Positions 1-9,702 of a stretch of 64,000 nucleotides of DNA are shown here, piece after piece. Origin of the DNA: Mucilaginibacter tundrae (lineage in GTDB: Bacteria; Bacteroidota; Bacteroidia; Sphingobacteriales; Sphingobacteriaceae). The translations under genes were made by a program, and so were the position numbers. The first letter of the stretch is position 1. Each line of letters starts with the position of its first letter. The DNA lies in contig NZ_JACCBZ010000005.1 of the NCBI RefSeq assembly GCF_013408825.1, forward strand, positions 248,001 to 312,000, written 5' to 3'. The notes beneath the pieces were generated by a model that made no database searches, was not told the origin of the DNA, and worked only from the letters and a program-made list of their open reading frames with translations.

Positions 1-1335
1 AACCTTAACTATAATTTTAATTATAAAGGCAGTTTTGGTAAGGAGGATAACACCACGCTAAGCGCTGATTTTGATTACTCGACCTATAGAAGAAACTCAG
101 CGGAGTTATTAGAGAATAATTTCTTTGATGCCGACGGCATTCAATATCAAGATCCACTTTTTTATGTAGATAATTCACCATCTCAAATTAATGTAAGATC
201 AGAAAGAATAGATTTTACCCAAGCATTATCTAAAACGGGTACTCTTGGCCTTGGCTTACGGAATAATCAGGCGAATAGTAATAACATGATCGATTTTAAG
301 CAACGATCTTCTGCTGATTCTGTTTATATTCCCGTGCCATCATTAACAGATCATTTTACTTACGACGAGCGAATTAACGCAGCCTATATTAATTATGATG
401 ATAAGCTTAATAATACCGGCATTGCATTGGGTCTTCGCGCAGAGCAAACCAGTTCATTAGCCGAATCACTTAATCCAAATAAGACTACTTCCAGCAGTTA
501 TTTAGATTTCTTTCCAAATGTGGAAATTACACAGTGGGTAGATAAAGATAATACTTTAGTAGTGGCATATAATCGCCGTTTAACACGCCCGCAATATCAA
601 GATCTTAACCCGTTTGTGGCCTACATTGATGAATATTCCTACAGTACAGGTAATACCTTTTTAAAACCGGAGTACTTTACAACGTACCAGGTAACTGATG
701 TGTTTAAACAGAAATATAAGTTAGATTTGAGCGTGCAGGTAACAACAGATTTCTTTGTGAATATATTCCAGCAGAATGATTCGACTAAAGTATTTACCTC
801 GACTATAAGTAATATTGGTACACGCTATGAATATAATGCTGAGGCAACCTTGCCTGTTGACGTTACCAAATGGTGGAACGCCAATGTTTATTTGTATGGA
901 TCATATCAAAAATATGTTTATAATACAGGTAATCCTGATAAAACAACAACAGATTTTGAAATAAAAATTACTCAAAACTTTACCCTCGCACATACTATAC
1001 GGGCTGAACTATTTACCGGCTGGGAGTCGCCAACCTATTATGGCATTAAACAGTATGCCGATGAATGGTCTACAAGGGCTGGGGTTAGCAAGTCAATTTT
1101 GAATGATAATGGCAGCATAAAACTGGCTATAAGCGATATATTTAATTCGCAGGAGTACAGATATACTTCACAGTACCAAAACCTGAATCTTACTGGGTTT
1201 GAAAAAGCCGGCAGCCGTTTTGTAACAGCCACGTTTACTTACCGATTTGGTAGGCAGACTATTAAAAGTAATAAGCAACAAAATGGAAATGCCGATGAGC
1301 TAAAAAGGTTGAATCCTAGTACTATTGATAATTAA
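1..1335 (+). CDS. TonB-dependent receptor / outer membrane beta-barrel family protein (5' truncated)
   Basis: The reading frame is open from base 1, so the gene begins outside the window; only the last 444 residues or so are present. They look like the C-terminal strands of an outer membrane beta-barrel: alternating polar and aromatic residues, motifs such as RRLTRPQYQDLNPF and a GNTFLKPE turn, as in the OMP_b-brl_3 branch of TonB-dependent receptors. The plug and the N-terminal carboxypeptidase-regulatory-like domain would lie upstream. The protein ends with a short polar tail (SNKQQNGNADELKR) after the last strand, so the usual terminal aromatic is not at the very end. The substrate cannot be told. 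The next gene is convergent, with only 6 bp between stop codons. Confidence 0.8.
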   Translation, partial: NLNYNFNYKGSFGKEDNTTLSADFDYSTYRRNSAELLENNFFDADGIQYQDPLFYVDNSPSQINVRSERIDFTQALSKTGTLGLGLRNNQANSNNMIDFKQRSSADSVYIPVPSLTDHFTYDERINAAYINYDDKLNNTGIALGLRAEQTSSLAESLNPNKTTSSSYLDFFPNVEITQWVDKDNTLVVAYNRRLTRPQYQDLNPFVAYIDEYSYSTGNTFLKPEYFTTYQVTDVFKQKYKLDLSVQVTTDFFVNIFQQNDSTKVFTSTISNIGTRYEYNAEATLPVDVTKWWNANVYLYGSYQKYVYNTGNPDKTTTDFEIKITQNFTLAHTIRAELFTGWESPTYYGIKQYADEWSTRAGVSKSILNDNGSIKLAISDIFNSQEYRYTSQYQNLNLTGFEKAGSRFVTATFTYRFGRQTIKSNKQQNGNADELKRLNPSTIDN

Positions 1336-1341
1336 GGCCGA

Positions 1342-1728
1342 TTAGCCTACATGCCCACTTATTGAACTTACGATGATTATAAGCAACACTAAAAGGCTTA
1401 TACCTGTATATAAATAATCTTTTTCAAGTACAAAGCTTACGGTTGAGAATACTATCCGCAGTATGGGGGTGGCAATAAGCAGTATAATTCCCGCCTGTAT
1501 TATTGATCGGCCCCTTAGGTTAATAATTCCATTTACAAGTCCGTGCAATTGCACAAAATTAGGGACACCGTTAAACTTTGAATAATCGGGTATTAAACCG
1601 CCGTGCCGATATATGTATATTACGCCACCAACGAAAACCACACTTACAGATACAATAACGCCAATGCGTAATACCCAGCCAATAACTGCCTGCATGTCGG
1701 TATCCTTAAAACGTGCCTTAGCTGCCAT
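1342..1728 (-). CDS. DUF1634 family membrane protein
   Basis: Small integral membrane protein with about three hydrophobic helices: IGWVLRIGVIVSVSVVFVGG, the segment IIQAGIILLIATPILRIVFS, and a C-terminal helix rich in Leu, Ile and Val. DUF1634 proteins are regularly encoded beside TauE/SafE exporters, as here, and probably form part of the same transport unit. The frame can also open at a TTG at 1743, which would overlap the upstream stop by 14 bp. I prefer the ATG at 1728, because it follows the upstream TAA (1732-1730) after a single base, a typical translationally coupled arrangement. Function beyond membrane partner is unknown. Confidence 0.8.
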   Translation of the reverse strand: MAAKARFKDTDMQAVIGWVLRIGVIVSVSVVFVGGVIYIYRHGGLIPDYSKFNGVPNFVQLHGLVNGIINLRGRSIIQAGIILLIATPILRIVFSTVSFVLEKDYLYTGISLLVLLIIIVSSISGHVG

Positions 1729-1729
1729 A

Positions 1730-2566
1730 TTATATTTTACCAATTAGTCCGTTATAAATTAATTGCGACGCCAACCCTATCACTACAATAACAAAAACCC
1801 AGCGTAGCCAACCTGATGATTTTGTTTTTACTAATATTTTCGACCCTACCATCGCGCCTATTAATACGCCAATAACCACCGGCATTGAAATTGACGGCTC
1901 AATATACCCGCGTTGCAAATATACCACCGCGCTTGCTGCCCCGGTAACTCCTATCATGAAATTACTGGTAGTAGTTGATACTTTAAAAGGAATGCGCATA
2001 ATATTATCCATAGCCAAAACCTTTAAAGCCCCTGACCCTATGCCTAACAAACCGGATAACAACCCTGCAAAAAGCATCATTATAAATCCGCCACCAATGC
2101 GGCTCACACTATATTCTACAGTGCCATTTTCGCCGGGATAGCTTCCGTTCAGCTTTAATTTTTCAGCTAAAGTATTTTTCTGATGTGCAATTTGTACGGC
2201 TTTTTTGCGCAAAGTAAGCAGTGCAGAAGTGATTAAAATTACGCCTAGTAAAATAGCTAACAAATTGGTTGGGAAATATACAGCAACCATTGCACCGGTT
2301 ACAGCGCCTAAGGTAGTAGCTACTTCTAAAAACATACCTAAACGCATGTTGGTTATGCCCTCTTTAACATAAGCCGCAGCCGAGCCTGAAGATGTTGCTA
2401 TGATTGATACCAGCGAAGCGCCAATGGCATAATGTATATCAACATGCAGAAATACGGTAAGTAAAGGGATAATTATAAAACCGCCACCGAGGCCGGTTAG
2501 TGAGCCTAATAATCCTGCAAAACATGAACCAACAAGTATAATTAGGGTGAATTCAAGTACCGGCAT
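1730..2566 (-). CDS. Sulfite exporter TauE/SafE family protein
   Basis: Polytopic inner-membrane protein of 278 residues, normal length for TauE/SafE (DUF81) permeases, which export or import sulfur-containing or other small organic anions. The two family repeats are visible. The N-terminal half has GLLGSLTGLGGGFIIIPLL and the C-terminal half has GLLSGLLGIGSGALKVLAMD, each followed by a conserved helix (AIGASLVSIIATSSGSAAAY and VSTTTSNFMIGVTGAASAVV). It is the first gene of a two-gene operon with the DUF1634 gene just downstream. It is divergent from the aldolase gene, sharing a 150-bp promoter region. The ATG at 2566 starts directly with a hydrophobic helix, as expected. The substrate is not predictable from sequence. 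Confidence 0.9.
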   Translation of the reverse strand: MPVLEFTLIILVGSCFAGLLGSLTGLGGGFIIIPLLTVFLHVDIHYAIGASLVSIIATSSGSAAAYVKEGITNMRLGMFLEVATTLGAVTGAMVAVYFPTNLLAILLGVILITSALLTLRKKAVQIAHQKNTLAEKLKLNGSYPGENGTVEYSVSRIGGGFIMMLFAGLLSGLLGIGSGALKVLAMDNIMRIPFKVSTTTSNFMIGVTGAASAVVYLQRGYIEPSISMPVVIGVLIGAMVGSKILVKTKSSGWLRWVFVIVVIGLASQLIYNGLIGKI

Positions 2567-2716
2567 ATATTCCTGAGATCGATTAAAGTGCTAAAGTAGT
2601 AATAATTAAGGAGCCCCGAATTGTTATAATTAAATGTTATTTACATAAATCAGACACATTTAAAACAACAATAAGCTTAAGTTAGTGTTTATATTTTCAA
2701 CCTTTTAAACATAATT

Positions 2717-3775
2717 ATGGCTTACAACAAGATACTTGAGCTATTAGGTGCCGATGCCGATAGTTTACTGCAGCATAAATGCACAACTTTTTCGAAAGAT
2801 TTGCTGCATGTTCCCTCACCTGATTTTATTGACAACATTTTTATAAATAGCAACCGTAATCCACAGGTTTTGCGCAACCTTGCGGCCATACATAATCATG
2901 GCCGTTTGGCAGGTACTGGCTACATGTCTATTTTACCTGTCGATCAGGGAATTGAGCATACAGCCGGGGCATCATTTGCTAAGAATCCTATATATTTCGA
3001 TCCGGAAAATATTTTAAAATTGGCAATTGAAGCAGGTTGTAATGCTGTTGCAACAACTTTTGGTAACCTGGCAATTGTAGCACGTAAATACGCGCATAAA
3101 ATTCCGTTTATTGTTAAGATCAATCATAACGAGTTGTTAACGTATCCAACAAAATATAAACAAATACTTTTTGGTACGGTTGATGACGCCTGGAATTTAG
3201 GAGCTGCCGCCGTTGGTGCTACCATTTATTTTGGTTCGGAAGACTCTGACGATCAAATTGTGGAAATTGCTAAAGCATTTGACCGTGCGCATGAGTTAGG
3301 TATGGCCACCGTTTTATGGTGTTATACCCGCAATAATGCTTTTACCAAAGATGGAGTAAATTATGAAACTGCTGCTGATTTAACTGGGCAAGCTAATCAT
3401 TTAGGTGTAACCATTCAGGCTGACATCATCAAGCAAAAACTACCGGATGTGAACGGAGGTTTTACGGCTATAAAATTTGGTAAAACTGACCCGTTGATGT
3501 ATAGCCAGCTGACCACTGATAACCCTATTGATATGTGCCGTTACCAGGTAGCAAATTGTTACATGGGCAGGGCAGGACTAATAAACTCCGGCGGCGAATC
3601 TCATGGAACAAGTGATATTGCCGATGCCGTTAAACAGGCTGTAATTAATAAAAGGGCAGGCGGTTCAGGCTTAATTATGGGTCGTAAATCATTCCAACGC
3701 CCATTTAACGAAGGGGTAGAGTTAATAAACCTTGTTCAGGATGTTTATTTGGCCAAAGAGATTGATTTGGCATAA
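2717..3775 (+). CDS. fbaB: Class I fructose-bisphosphate aldolase
   Basis: Cytoplasmic TIM-barrel enzyme of 352 residues that interconverts fructose 1,6-bisphosphate with dihydroxyacetone phosphate and glyceraldehyde 3-phosphate in glycolysis and gluconeogenesis. It resembles the archaeal/bacterial FbaB (DhnA-type) class I aldolases, not the zinc class II family: [17 protein letters not shown] near the N-terminus, [32 protein letters not shown] and [10 protein letters not shown]. One of the conserved lysines in these segments should form the Schiff base; I did not assign which. The gene is monocistronic, with a clear intrinsic terminator after it. No signal peptide. Confident in family and function. 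Confidence 0.93.
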   Translation: MAYNKILELLGADADSLLQHKCTTFSKDLLHVPSPDFIDNIFINSNRNPQVLRNLAAIHNHGRLAGTGYMSILPVDQGIEHTAGASFAKNPIYFDPENILKLAIEAGCNAVATTFGNLAIVARKYAHKIPFIVKINHNELLTYPTKYKQILFGTVDDAWNLGAAAVGATIYFGSEDSDDQIVEIAKAFDRAHELGMATVLWCYTRNNAFTKDGVNYETAADLTGQANHLGVTIQADIIKQKLPDVNGGFTAIKFGKTDPLMYSQLTTDNPIDMCRYQVANCYMGRAGLINSGGESHGTSDIADAVKQAVINKRAGGSGLIMGRKSFQRPFNEGVELINLVQDVYLAKEIDLA

Positions 3776-3801
3776 CCAATTATCATATTAATCACTTTTT
3801 T

Positions 3802-3834
3802 ACAGCTTTAATTTTTTTTAATTGAGCTGTTTTT
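3802..3834 (+). terminator. Intrinsic terminator after fbaB
   Basis: ACAGCT (3802-3807) pairs with AGCTGT (3825-3830). One further U-G pair extends the stem, which stands over an AT loop and runs directly into a T-run (3830-3834). The wobble pair is only valid on the + strand transcript, which fits termination of the aldolase gene. Confidence 0.7.
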
Positions 3835-3845
3835 AGATATTTGAG

Positions 3846-3868
3846 GCGATCGCTGTTTAAGCGATCGC
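3846..3868 (+). other. Hairpin made of two GCGATCGC palindromes upstream of tRNA-Gln
   Basis: GCGATCGC occurs at 3846-3853 and again at 3861-3868, separated by the 7-base spacer TGTTTAA. Because each copy is itself palindromic, the pair can form one 8-bp hairpin ending five bases before the tRNA. It has no T-run, so it is not an obvious terminator. It may be a tRNA 5' leader or processing element. Confidence 0.5.
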
Positions 3869-3872
3869 AAAT

Positions 3873-3943
3873 TCTCTTATGGTGCAAGGGTAACATGTCT
3901 GATTCTGGTTCAGAAGATCGTGGTTCGAATCCATGTAAGAGAA
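3873..3943 (+). tRNA. tRNA-Gln (anticodon CTG)
   Basis: The cloverleaf can be folded by hand. The acceptor stem TCTCTTA (3873-3879) pairs fully with TAAGAGA (3936-3942), with discriminator A at 3943. The anticodon stem TCTGA/TCAGA encloses the loop TTCTGGT, so the anticodon is CTG (3905-3907), reading CAG (Gln). The T stem CGTGG/CCATG holds the loop TTCGAAT. The D arm is weak: GTG pairs with CAT, and a fourth pair would be C-A. No CCA is encoded. The gene is convergent with the histidine kinase gene, whose stop lies 26 bp downstream. Confidence 0.85.
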
Positions 3944-3969
3944 CAAACCCTCAAGTTTTGTTGTTGCAA

Positions 3970-6900
3970 TTACTGAATAGTAGTCATAAAGGCCTTCTTC
4001 AACTCGACCATTAATTGATTAAAGCTAACTGGTTTTGATAAAAAATAATCCATCCCTGCATTTAGTGCCGCTATTTTGTCCTCGGCCATGGCGCTGGCTG
4101 TCATCGCAATGACAATTGGCTTTGGTGAATTTTGTTTACGAATGATAGTTGTAGCCTCAAGGCCGTCCATCTCAGGCATTTGAATATCCATTAAAATAAC
4201 GTCAAAGTCATTTGCTTTAATAGCCTCCACCGCTTCTTTACCATTTTTTACCAGAACAGGTTCATACCCTAATTTATTAAGCATGTGCTTTATAACTTTT
4301 TGGTTGATGGCATTGTCTTCCGCCGCTAATATTTTTAGTGGAAACTTACTCTTAAAATCACTCGATACATCATCTCTTGTATCCTGTGTATTGATGTTGA
4401 GATTCTCTATTTGTTGATCTGATTCTGTTTTGCTTAAAATACTGAAATTGATGCAAGTGCCCTTATTAACAGTGCTTTCTATATTAATAGATCCACCAAG
4501 CATATCAACTAACCTTTCGCAAATTACCAACCCCAGGCCTGTGCCACCATATTTGCGCGTTATTGATGCATCACCCTGCGAGAACGGTTTAAATAATCTT
4601 GATAAGTGCTCTGGGGAAATGCCTATGCCAGTATCCTTTACTTCAAACGATAGCTTTAAATTGTCACCCAGGTTTTCGAGTAATTTAACAGTAAGTGATA
4701 TTTTGCCGGCATCAGTAAATTTGAGCGCATTGCTTAGCAGGTTATTTAAAATTTGTTTTAACCTTAGTTTATCACTACTAATGGTTTCGGGTATGAATTG
4801 ATCAATATCATAAACAATTTTAATTTGTTTATCGACAGCATTGCGTACAAATATGCTTATCGTATCCTCAATACATTGCTTCAAATTAAATTCATGAATG
4901 TCAAGCTTCATCTCTCCGGACTCTATCTTTGAAAAATCCAGCAGATCATTGATAACATTAATTAAGCTCTCACCGCAATTGCTAATAGTTTCTGCATATT
5001 CACGTTGTTCGGGGTTTAATTGCGTTTCGGTAAGTAGTGCGGCCATGCCCATTACACCATTCATTGGCGTACGCAACTCGTGGCTCATAGTAGCTAAAAA
5101 TATGCTCTTGGCTTTATTTGCCTTTTCAGCACTCATTCTGGCTTTAAATTCCTGCTCCCGTTGTATTAATAGCTCTTCCGATTGAGCCATCAGTTCCTCG
5201 TTCAAAGCAAATAGTTCTTCTGATTGATTATGAAGTTCGTTAGCCTGTTGTTTAATTTCGGCAGTTCTCTCTTTTACTATTTTTTCCAGCTCAGTTTTTT
5301 TGGCTCTTATATAACGTACCCTGGACCGATAATAACCATAAAATATCCCGATAACAGCAAGTGCAGTTAGCAACTTAAACCACCAGGTTAACCAAAAGGG
5401 TGGCACTATAGTTATTTTTAATTTTAAAGGCTTATTGTTCCATAAACCATCATTATTAGCGGCCTTTACTTCAAATATATAGTCGCCGGCATCTAAATTA
5501 GTGTAAGTAGCCTTGTTTTGCTTACCCACATAGTTCCAATCTTTTTCAAAGCCGACTAACCGATATGCATATTGGGTTAATTCAGGTAGCGTATAACTGA
5601 GTGCAGTATACTCAACAGTAAAAACAGATTGGCTATGCGAAAGCTTAATATGACTGGTTTGGTTAATGCTATTTTTTAGAATAGAATTTGGTCCCGGTTC
5701 AATTGTTTTATTATACAATTGAAAATCACTTAAAACTACCTGTGGAATGTATTTATTGCTGGGTAAATGACTGGGGTTAATAACATTAAAACCATTTAAC
5801 CCTCCGAATAGCAAATCGCCATTTTTTGCCCGTAAACAGGAGTTATGCGAGAACTCTGCCCCCTGTAACCCATTTAAAGTTGTAAAATGCCTGAAATATT
5901 TAATATCGGGTTTAAACTGTATTATCCCATTGCCGGTACTAACCCATAAAAAGCCATATTTATCTTCAACTATTCCGCTTATATGGTAATAAATTGTATT
6001 GTCAGGAAAGGTATAGGCAGATAATCTGTGGGTTATTTTATTATATAAATTAAGCCCACCGCCAAATGTTCCAACCCATAAATTACCCTTACTATCATCA
6101 AAAATACAGGATATTACATTATTAGTTAAGCCGGAGTTATAGGTTTTAAAATGAGTAAAAGTGTTATTAGTAGCATTATATAAATTCAATCCATCAAAAG
6201 TGCCTACCCATATATTACCTGCCTTGTCCTGATATAAAGCTCTTACATCGTTATTACTTAAACTATGGAGGGTGTCATTTATATTGTGTTTAAACTTGTT
6301 TATGATAATGCCATCCTTAATAACGTTTACACCACCATCGTCAACACCTGCCCATATGTTATTATCATTGTCTTCCATTAAGGCAAAAACAGATGTGCCG
6401 GTAATGTTTGTTGGCAAATTACCACTTACATAATGTGCTGCTAGCTTATTATTTTTATCCAGAACATTAAGGCCATTATCATAGGTGCCTACCCATAAAT
6501 TATCCTTGCTGTCTTTCAAAAGTGATAGGATCACTTTCCCGGTTAATGAAACCTTGTTATTGGTTATTTTTTTAGTTCGATTATCAAAATAGCTAATGCC
6601 GCCACCATCAATGCCAATATAAAAACCACCCGCTGTTTCAGCAAAAGTATTTACACTGTTATTGTTCAATTCACCGGTAGAGTTGGTATTAATATAGTAA
6701 TGCGCGAACGATGAAATATTACTATCATATTTAACTATACCCACATTATATACACCCAACCATAAAATTCCCTGATCGAAAAAGATAGAGCCAACGGAAG
6801 GCTGAACGCCAGGATTATCGGTTTTATAAGATGTTATTACATTAGTATTCTCATCAAATTGATCAAGACCTTTTTCTGTTCCTATTAGCAGCCTCTGAGG

Positions 6901-7824
6901 ATTTACGTAAGCCAGCGAAAGTACATTGTTGTTTATTAGCGATGATGTATCCCCCGGATGATGTTTAAAGTGCGTGAACTTTCTTGTTTTCAGATTAAAC
7001 AGATCTAACCCGGCATCAAACGTTCCAACCCAAATATTGCCATCATTCCTTTTTAATAAAGCGTTAACGTGGTTGCTTGTGATACTTGAGTTATCATTAT
7101 TTTGGTGACGATATAATATGAATTGTCCATCACTGCAATTAAACCAGATAAGGCCGCCGTCAGTACCTAAAAAAAGATTCCCGCTACCATCGTCAGTGAT
7201 CGAACGGATGTGATGCTCGGGTATATATTCTTTATCTTTTTCATATAGAAAACGTTTGACTTTCCCGGTTTTAGGATTAAACAAATCTAATCCCGAATAT
7301 GTGCCTACCCACAGATTATTCTTTTTATCTTCATAAATACTTGTAACATCGTTATTTGATAATGTCGCAGCATCATCTTTAATAAGTGTAAAGCTTGTAA
7401 ATGAATCCTGTTTAGCGTTGTATAAACTTAAACCGCCACCACCTGTACCAACATAAATGTTGCCTTTACTATCTTTAAATAGTGTTTCAATGTTATTCAC
7501 CAATAAAGAATGCGGATCGCCGGGAATGTGCCTGTAAATTTTGAAAGCATGGCTATCATAACGATTTAAGCCGTCATCCGTCGCAAACCAAAGATAGCCT
7601 TGATTATCTTTGATTGTCGATTTAATGTTGCTTTGTGATAAACCATCATTAACCCGTAAATAGGAGATATCTGTATATTGATTTTGCGCTTTGCCACATT
7701 GTGTGTTACCCAAAGTTAATAAAGCAAGCACACCGTAAAATTTCGCAAATAATGATATATACCCGCTCTTGATTGTTTTGGCAGAAAACGTTGTTTTACA
7801 ATAAGGTTTGACTATATAAGGCAT
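3970..7824 (-). CDS. Hybrid sensor histidine kinase/response regulator with periplasmic two-component-propeller sensor
   Basis: A 1284-residue membrane sensor. After an N-terminal signal/anchor, about 14 propeller repeats of the type [19 protein letters not shown] fill residues 55-700. A Y_Y_Y domain follows (about 735-800: [22 protein letters not shown]). Then come one membrane helix (about 808-832), a Gln/Glu-rich coiled coil (about 835-895), HisKA with the phosphoacceptor in [10 protein letters not shown] (His915), HATPase_c (KDTGIGI, GGTGLGL) and a receiver domain from about 1163 with DNAINQ and DIQMPEMDG (Asp1213). This is the sensor layout of Bacteroidota hybrid two-component systems that bind oligosaccharides in the periplasm. 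However, it lacks the C-terminal AraC HTH, so it must signal to a separate protein. No target is evident next to it. Confidence 0.9.
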   Translation of the reverse strand: MPYIVKPYCKTTFSAKTIKSGYISLFAKFYGVLALLTLGNTQCGKAQNQYTDISYLRVNDGLSQSNIKSTIKDNQGYLWFATDDGLNRYDSHAFKIYRHIPGDPHSLLVNNIETLFKDSKGNIYVGTGGGGLSLYNAKQDSFTSFTLIKDDAATLSNNDVTSIYEDKKNNLWVGTYSGLDLFNPKTGKVKRFLYEKDKEYIPEHHIRSITDDGSGNLFLGTDGGLIWFNCSDGQFILYRHQNNDNSSITSNHVNALLKRNDGNIWVGTFDAGLDLFNLKTRKFTHFKHHPGDTSSLINNNVLSLAYVNPQRLLIGTEKGLDQFDENTNVITSYKTDNPGVQPSVGSIFFDQGILWLGVYNVGIVKYDSNISSFAHYYINTNSTGELNNNSVNTFAETAGGFYIGIDGGGISYFDNRTKKITNNKVSLTGKVILSLLKDSKDNLWVGTYDNGLNVLDKNNKLAAHYVSGNLPTNITGTSVFALMEDNDNNIWAGVDDGGVNVIKDGIIINKFKHNINDTLHSLSNNDVRALYQDKAGNIWVGTFDGLNLYNATNNTFTHFKTYNSGLTNNVISCIFDDSKGNLWVGTFGGGLNLYNKITHRLSAYTFPDNTIYYHISGIVEDKYGFLWVSTGNGIIQFKPDIKYFRHFTTLNGLQGAEFSHNSCLRAKNGDLLFGGLNGFNVINPSHLPSNKYIPQVVLSDFQLYNKTIEPGPNSILKNSINQTSHIKLSHSQSVFTVEYTALSYTLPELTQYAYRLVGFEKDWNYVGKQNKATYTNLDAGDYIFEVKAANNDGLWNNKPLKLKITIVPPFWLTWWFKLLTALAVIGIFYGYYRSRVRYIRAKKTELEKIVKERTAEIKQQANELHNQSEELFALNEELMAQSEELLIQREQEFKARMSAEKANKAKSIFLATMSHELRTPMNGVMGMAALLTETQLNPEQREYAETISNCGESLINVINDLLDFSKIESGEMKLDIHEFNLKQCIEDTISIFVRNAVDKQIKIVYDIDQFIPETISSDKLRLKQILNNLLSNALKFTDAGKISLTVKLLENLGDNLKLSFEVKDTGIGISPEHLSRLFKPFSQGDASITRKYGGTGLGLVICERLVDMLGGSINIESTVNKGTCINFSILSKTESDQQIENLNINTQDTRDDVSSDFKSKFPLKILAAEDNAINQKVIKHMLNKLGYEPVLVKNGKEAVEAIKANDFDVILMDIQMPEMDGLEATTIIRKQNSPKPIVIAMTASAMAEDKIAALNAGMDYFLSKPVSFNQLMVELKKAFMTTIQ

Positions 7825-7943
7825 TAAAAGGCAGTCATTTTTCTTGTTATACGTTATGGTTTTCTAAAAGTTATTAAATCATATATGGTCGATTTTATAT
7901 AATAATATATAGGTCTGTATTGAAATGGCTAATTTGCATTATA

Positions 7944-8258
7944 ATGTCTTTATCAAATAACTCTAATATTGCTATGTATAATGAATTACCTTTAGTAAAC
8001 AATGAAACCGATCATAGTTTTGAAATGATTGTTGATGGGCAGCGTGCGTTTATTGATTATAGGCGCACAGGGGATACTTTTCTGTTAATTCATACTGAGG
8101 TGCCGGAAGTACTACGAAATAGAGGGATAGCCAAAATTCTTGTTGAAAAAACTTTCAAATACCTGGAGGAAAATCATCTTAAAATGCGCCCTTTTTGCAC
8201 ATATATCCAATCTTATTTGAAAAATAATCCGGACTGGAAGAGATTGATTGATAAATAA
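7944..8258 (+). CDS. GNAT family N-acetyltransferase (small, YjdJ/Acetyltransf_CG type)
   Basis: Protein of about 104 residues resembling the single-domain mini-GNATs. FLLIHTEVPEVLRNRGIAKI contains the acetyl-CoA-binding R-x-x-G-x-A type loop, followed by LVEKTFKYLEENHLKMRPFC and the characteristic Y-x-x-x-x-PDW ending. The frame stays open upstream to a TTG at 7920, but no good start exists there. I use the ATG at 7944; the ATG at 7974 would also leave the whole domain intact. Substrate is unknown; relatives are cytoplasmic and poorly characterised. It stands alone between the divergent kinase gene and the oxidoreductase gene. Confidence 0.75.
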   Translation: MSLSNNSNIAMYNELPLVNNETDHSFEMIVDGQRAFIDYRRTGDTFLLIHTEVPEVLRNRGIAKILVEKTFKYLEENHLKMRPFCTYIQSYLKNNPDWKRLIDK

Positions 8259-8329
8259 CAAATCAGAGCTTAAGTTGCTTTAAGGCATGGTTTATGTTAT
8301 TAATTATAATATCATAAACTAATAAAACT

Positions 8330-9259
8330 ATGAAAGCGATAAGAATTCATGAATTTGGCGGACCGGACGTATTAGAATTAGAGGATATAGAAATACCAAA
8401 ACCGGCCGGAGATGAGGTACTGGTAAAAGTATATGCCAGCAGCGTAAACCCGGTTGATCAGAAAATATTTGCCGGTGAAGCACAACAGAAATTTCCAACA
8501 AAATTTCCATTAACAATGGGTTGGGATGTTTCAGGCGTTATTGAAAGTGTAGGTGAAAAAGTGCATAATATGCGCATTGGCGATGAGGTATACGGCAGGC
8601 CATTTCCTACAACCAATGGCGCATTTGCCGAATACGCGGTTGTAAAAGCCAATCAACTTAGCCCTAAACCCAAAAGTATAGATCATTTAAATGCTGCTGC
8701 TATCCCTTTAGCAGGCTTAACTGCCTGGCAAGGACTATTCCAATATGGTAAATTGCAAAAAGGGCAAAAAGTATTAATACATGCGGCGTCAGGCGGTGTA
8801 GGTAGCTTTGCGGTTCAATTTGCCAAGTGGAAAGGCGCTTATGTTATTGGTACCGGTGCTGCTGAGAATTTATCTTTTATAAAACAATTAGGAGCCGATG
8901 AAGCCATCGACTATAAAAATGAACGTTTTGAAGAAAAGGTTTCAGAGGTTGATTTAGTATTTGATTTAATTGGCAAAGACACCCAACAACGTTCAATTCA
9001 AGTAATAAAAGAAGGCGGAAGATTAATAACAACGGTGCAACCGGAGTTTCAGGAAGAGGCAAAAGAAAAACATATTCATTTAGAAGGATTTACAGCTCAA
9101 TCATATCCTGCAGATTTAAAACAAATTGCAGACTTGGTTGATGAGGGAAAAGTAAGCCCTGTAGTTTCTGCGGTTATGAGTTTGGAGGATGCTAAGAAGG
9201 CAGAAATATTAAGCTCGAATAAAAGTAGCAGGGGTAAAATTGTTATAAAAGTAGTTTAG
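8330..9259 (+). CDS. NADP-dependent oxidoreductase (quinone oxidoreductase-like, MDR superfamily)
   Basis: 309-residue cytoplasmic medium-chain dehydrogenase/reductase without zinc ligands. The N-terminal GroES-like domain starts MKAIRIHEFGGPDVLE and includes SSVNPVDQKI and GWDVSGVIESVG. The Rossmann domain carries the nucleotide-binding loop AASGGVGSFAVQFAKWKGA, and the protein ends SSNKSSRGKIVIKV, the usual C-terminus of this group. Such enzymes reduce quinones, enones or carbonyls with NADPH, often in detoxification; the substrate here cannot be told. Monocistronic, with a strong hairpin terminator following. Confidence 0.88.
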   Translation: MKAIRIHEFGGPDVLELEDIEIPKPAGDEVLVKVYASSVNPVDQKIFAGEAQQKFPTKFPLTMGWDVSGVIESVGEKVHNMRIGDEVYGRPFPTTNGAFAEYAVVKANQLSPKPKSIDHLNAAAIPLAGLTAWQGLFQYGKLQKGQKVLIHAASGGVGSFAVQFAKWKGAYVIGTGAAENLSFIKQLGADEAIDYKNERFEEKVSEVDLVFDLIGKDTQQRSIQVIKEGGRLITTVQPEFQEEAKEKHIHLEGFTAQSYPADLKQIADLVDEGKVSPVVSAVMSLEDAKKAEILSSNKSSRGKIVIKVV

Positions 9260-9281
9260 CACTGCGTATAACTCTAACTGC

Positions 9282-9317
9282 AAAACAATGCCATTTTTTA
9301 AAGATGGCTTTGTTTTG
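9282..9317 (+). terminator. Hairpin terminator between convergent genes
   Basis: AAAACAA-T-GCCAT (9282-9294) pairs with ATGGC-T-TTGTTTT (9304-9316), 12 pairs with one T-T mismatch over a short loop. It ends in a T-rich tract, and the complementary A-rich arm would give a U-rich tract on the other strand. It can therefore serve the oxidoreductase gene and the convergent HTH gene. Confidence 0.7.
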
Positions 9318-9332
9318 TTAGGAAAATAGTTT

Positions 9333-9683
9333 CTAAATATAGAAAGCTACTTTTTCATAATAGACCGGTTTAATTGCTTTTAATAACAAGGCGTCCCTAT
9401 GCTTATCAAGCAAACGTTTCCACCAAAATTTGTAAATACGCGGATAAATTACTCTTTCCATATTCTCATCCCTGGTAAGTTTTTCCAGTGCAAGAAGCTT
9501 ATACATTACCCTGCGCGAATGGTCGACTATGCAGTGCGACCGTTTGGTGTAGCCAAATTGTTTATTTAACTCCCAGTTTGTTTTGCCCGAGATAAGTATT
9601 TGTTCAAATATTTCAATGTGTAGTGTTGAGAACTGTTTGGTTCTTAAATTTGGGCGCGTTCCTGTTTTTATATTCTTTTCCAT
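9333..9683 (-). CDS. Small HTH-containing hypothetical protein
   Basis: 116-residue basic protein that I do not recognise by name. Residues 18-68 read like a LuxR/sigma-region-4-type helix-turn-helix (FSTLHIEIFEQILISGKTNW, then an ELNKQFGYTKRSHCIVDHSRR recognition region and a V-M-Y-K-L-L ending). There is no receiver or sensor domain. A second basic, aromatic-rich part follows (YPRIYKFWWKRLLDKHRD). It starts 20 bp after the PorP/SprF stop on the same strand, so it is probably co-transcribed with the T9SS pair. A DNA-binding role is an inference. Confidence 0.6.
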   Translation of the reverse strand: MEKNIKTGTRPNLRTKQFSTLHIEIFEQILISGKTNWELNKQFGYTKRSHCIVDHSRRVMYKLLALEKLTRDENMERVIYPRIYKFWWKRLLDKHRDALLLKAIKPVYYEKVAFYI

Positions 9684-9702
9684 TACATTCCTTTAGTGTA
9701 TG

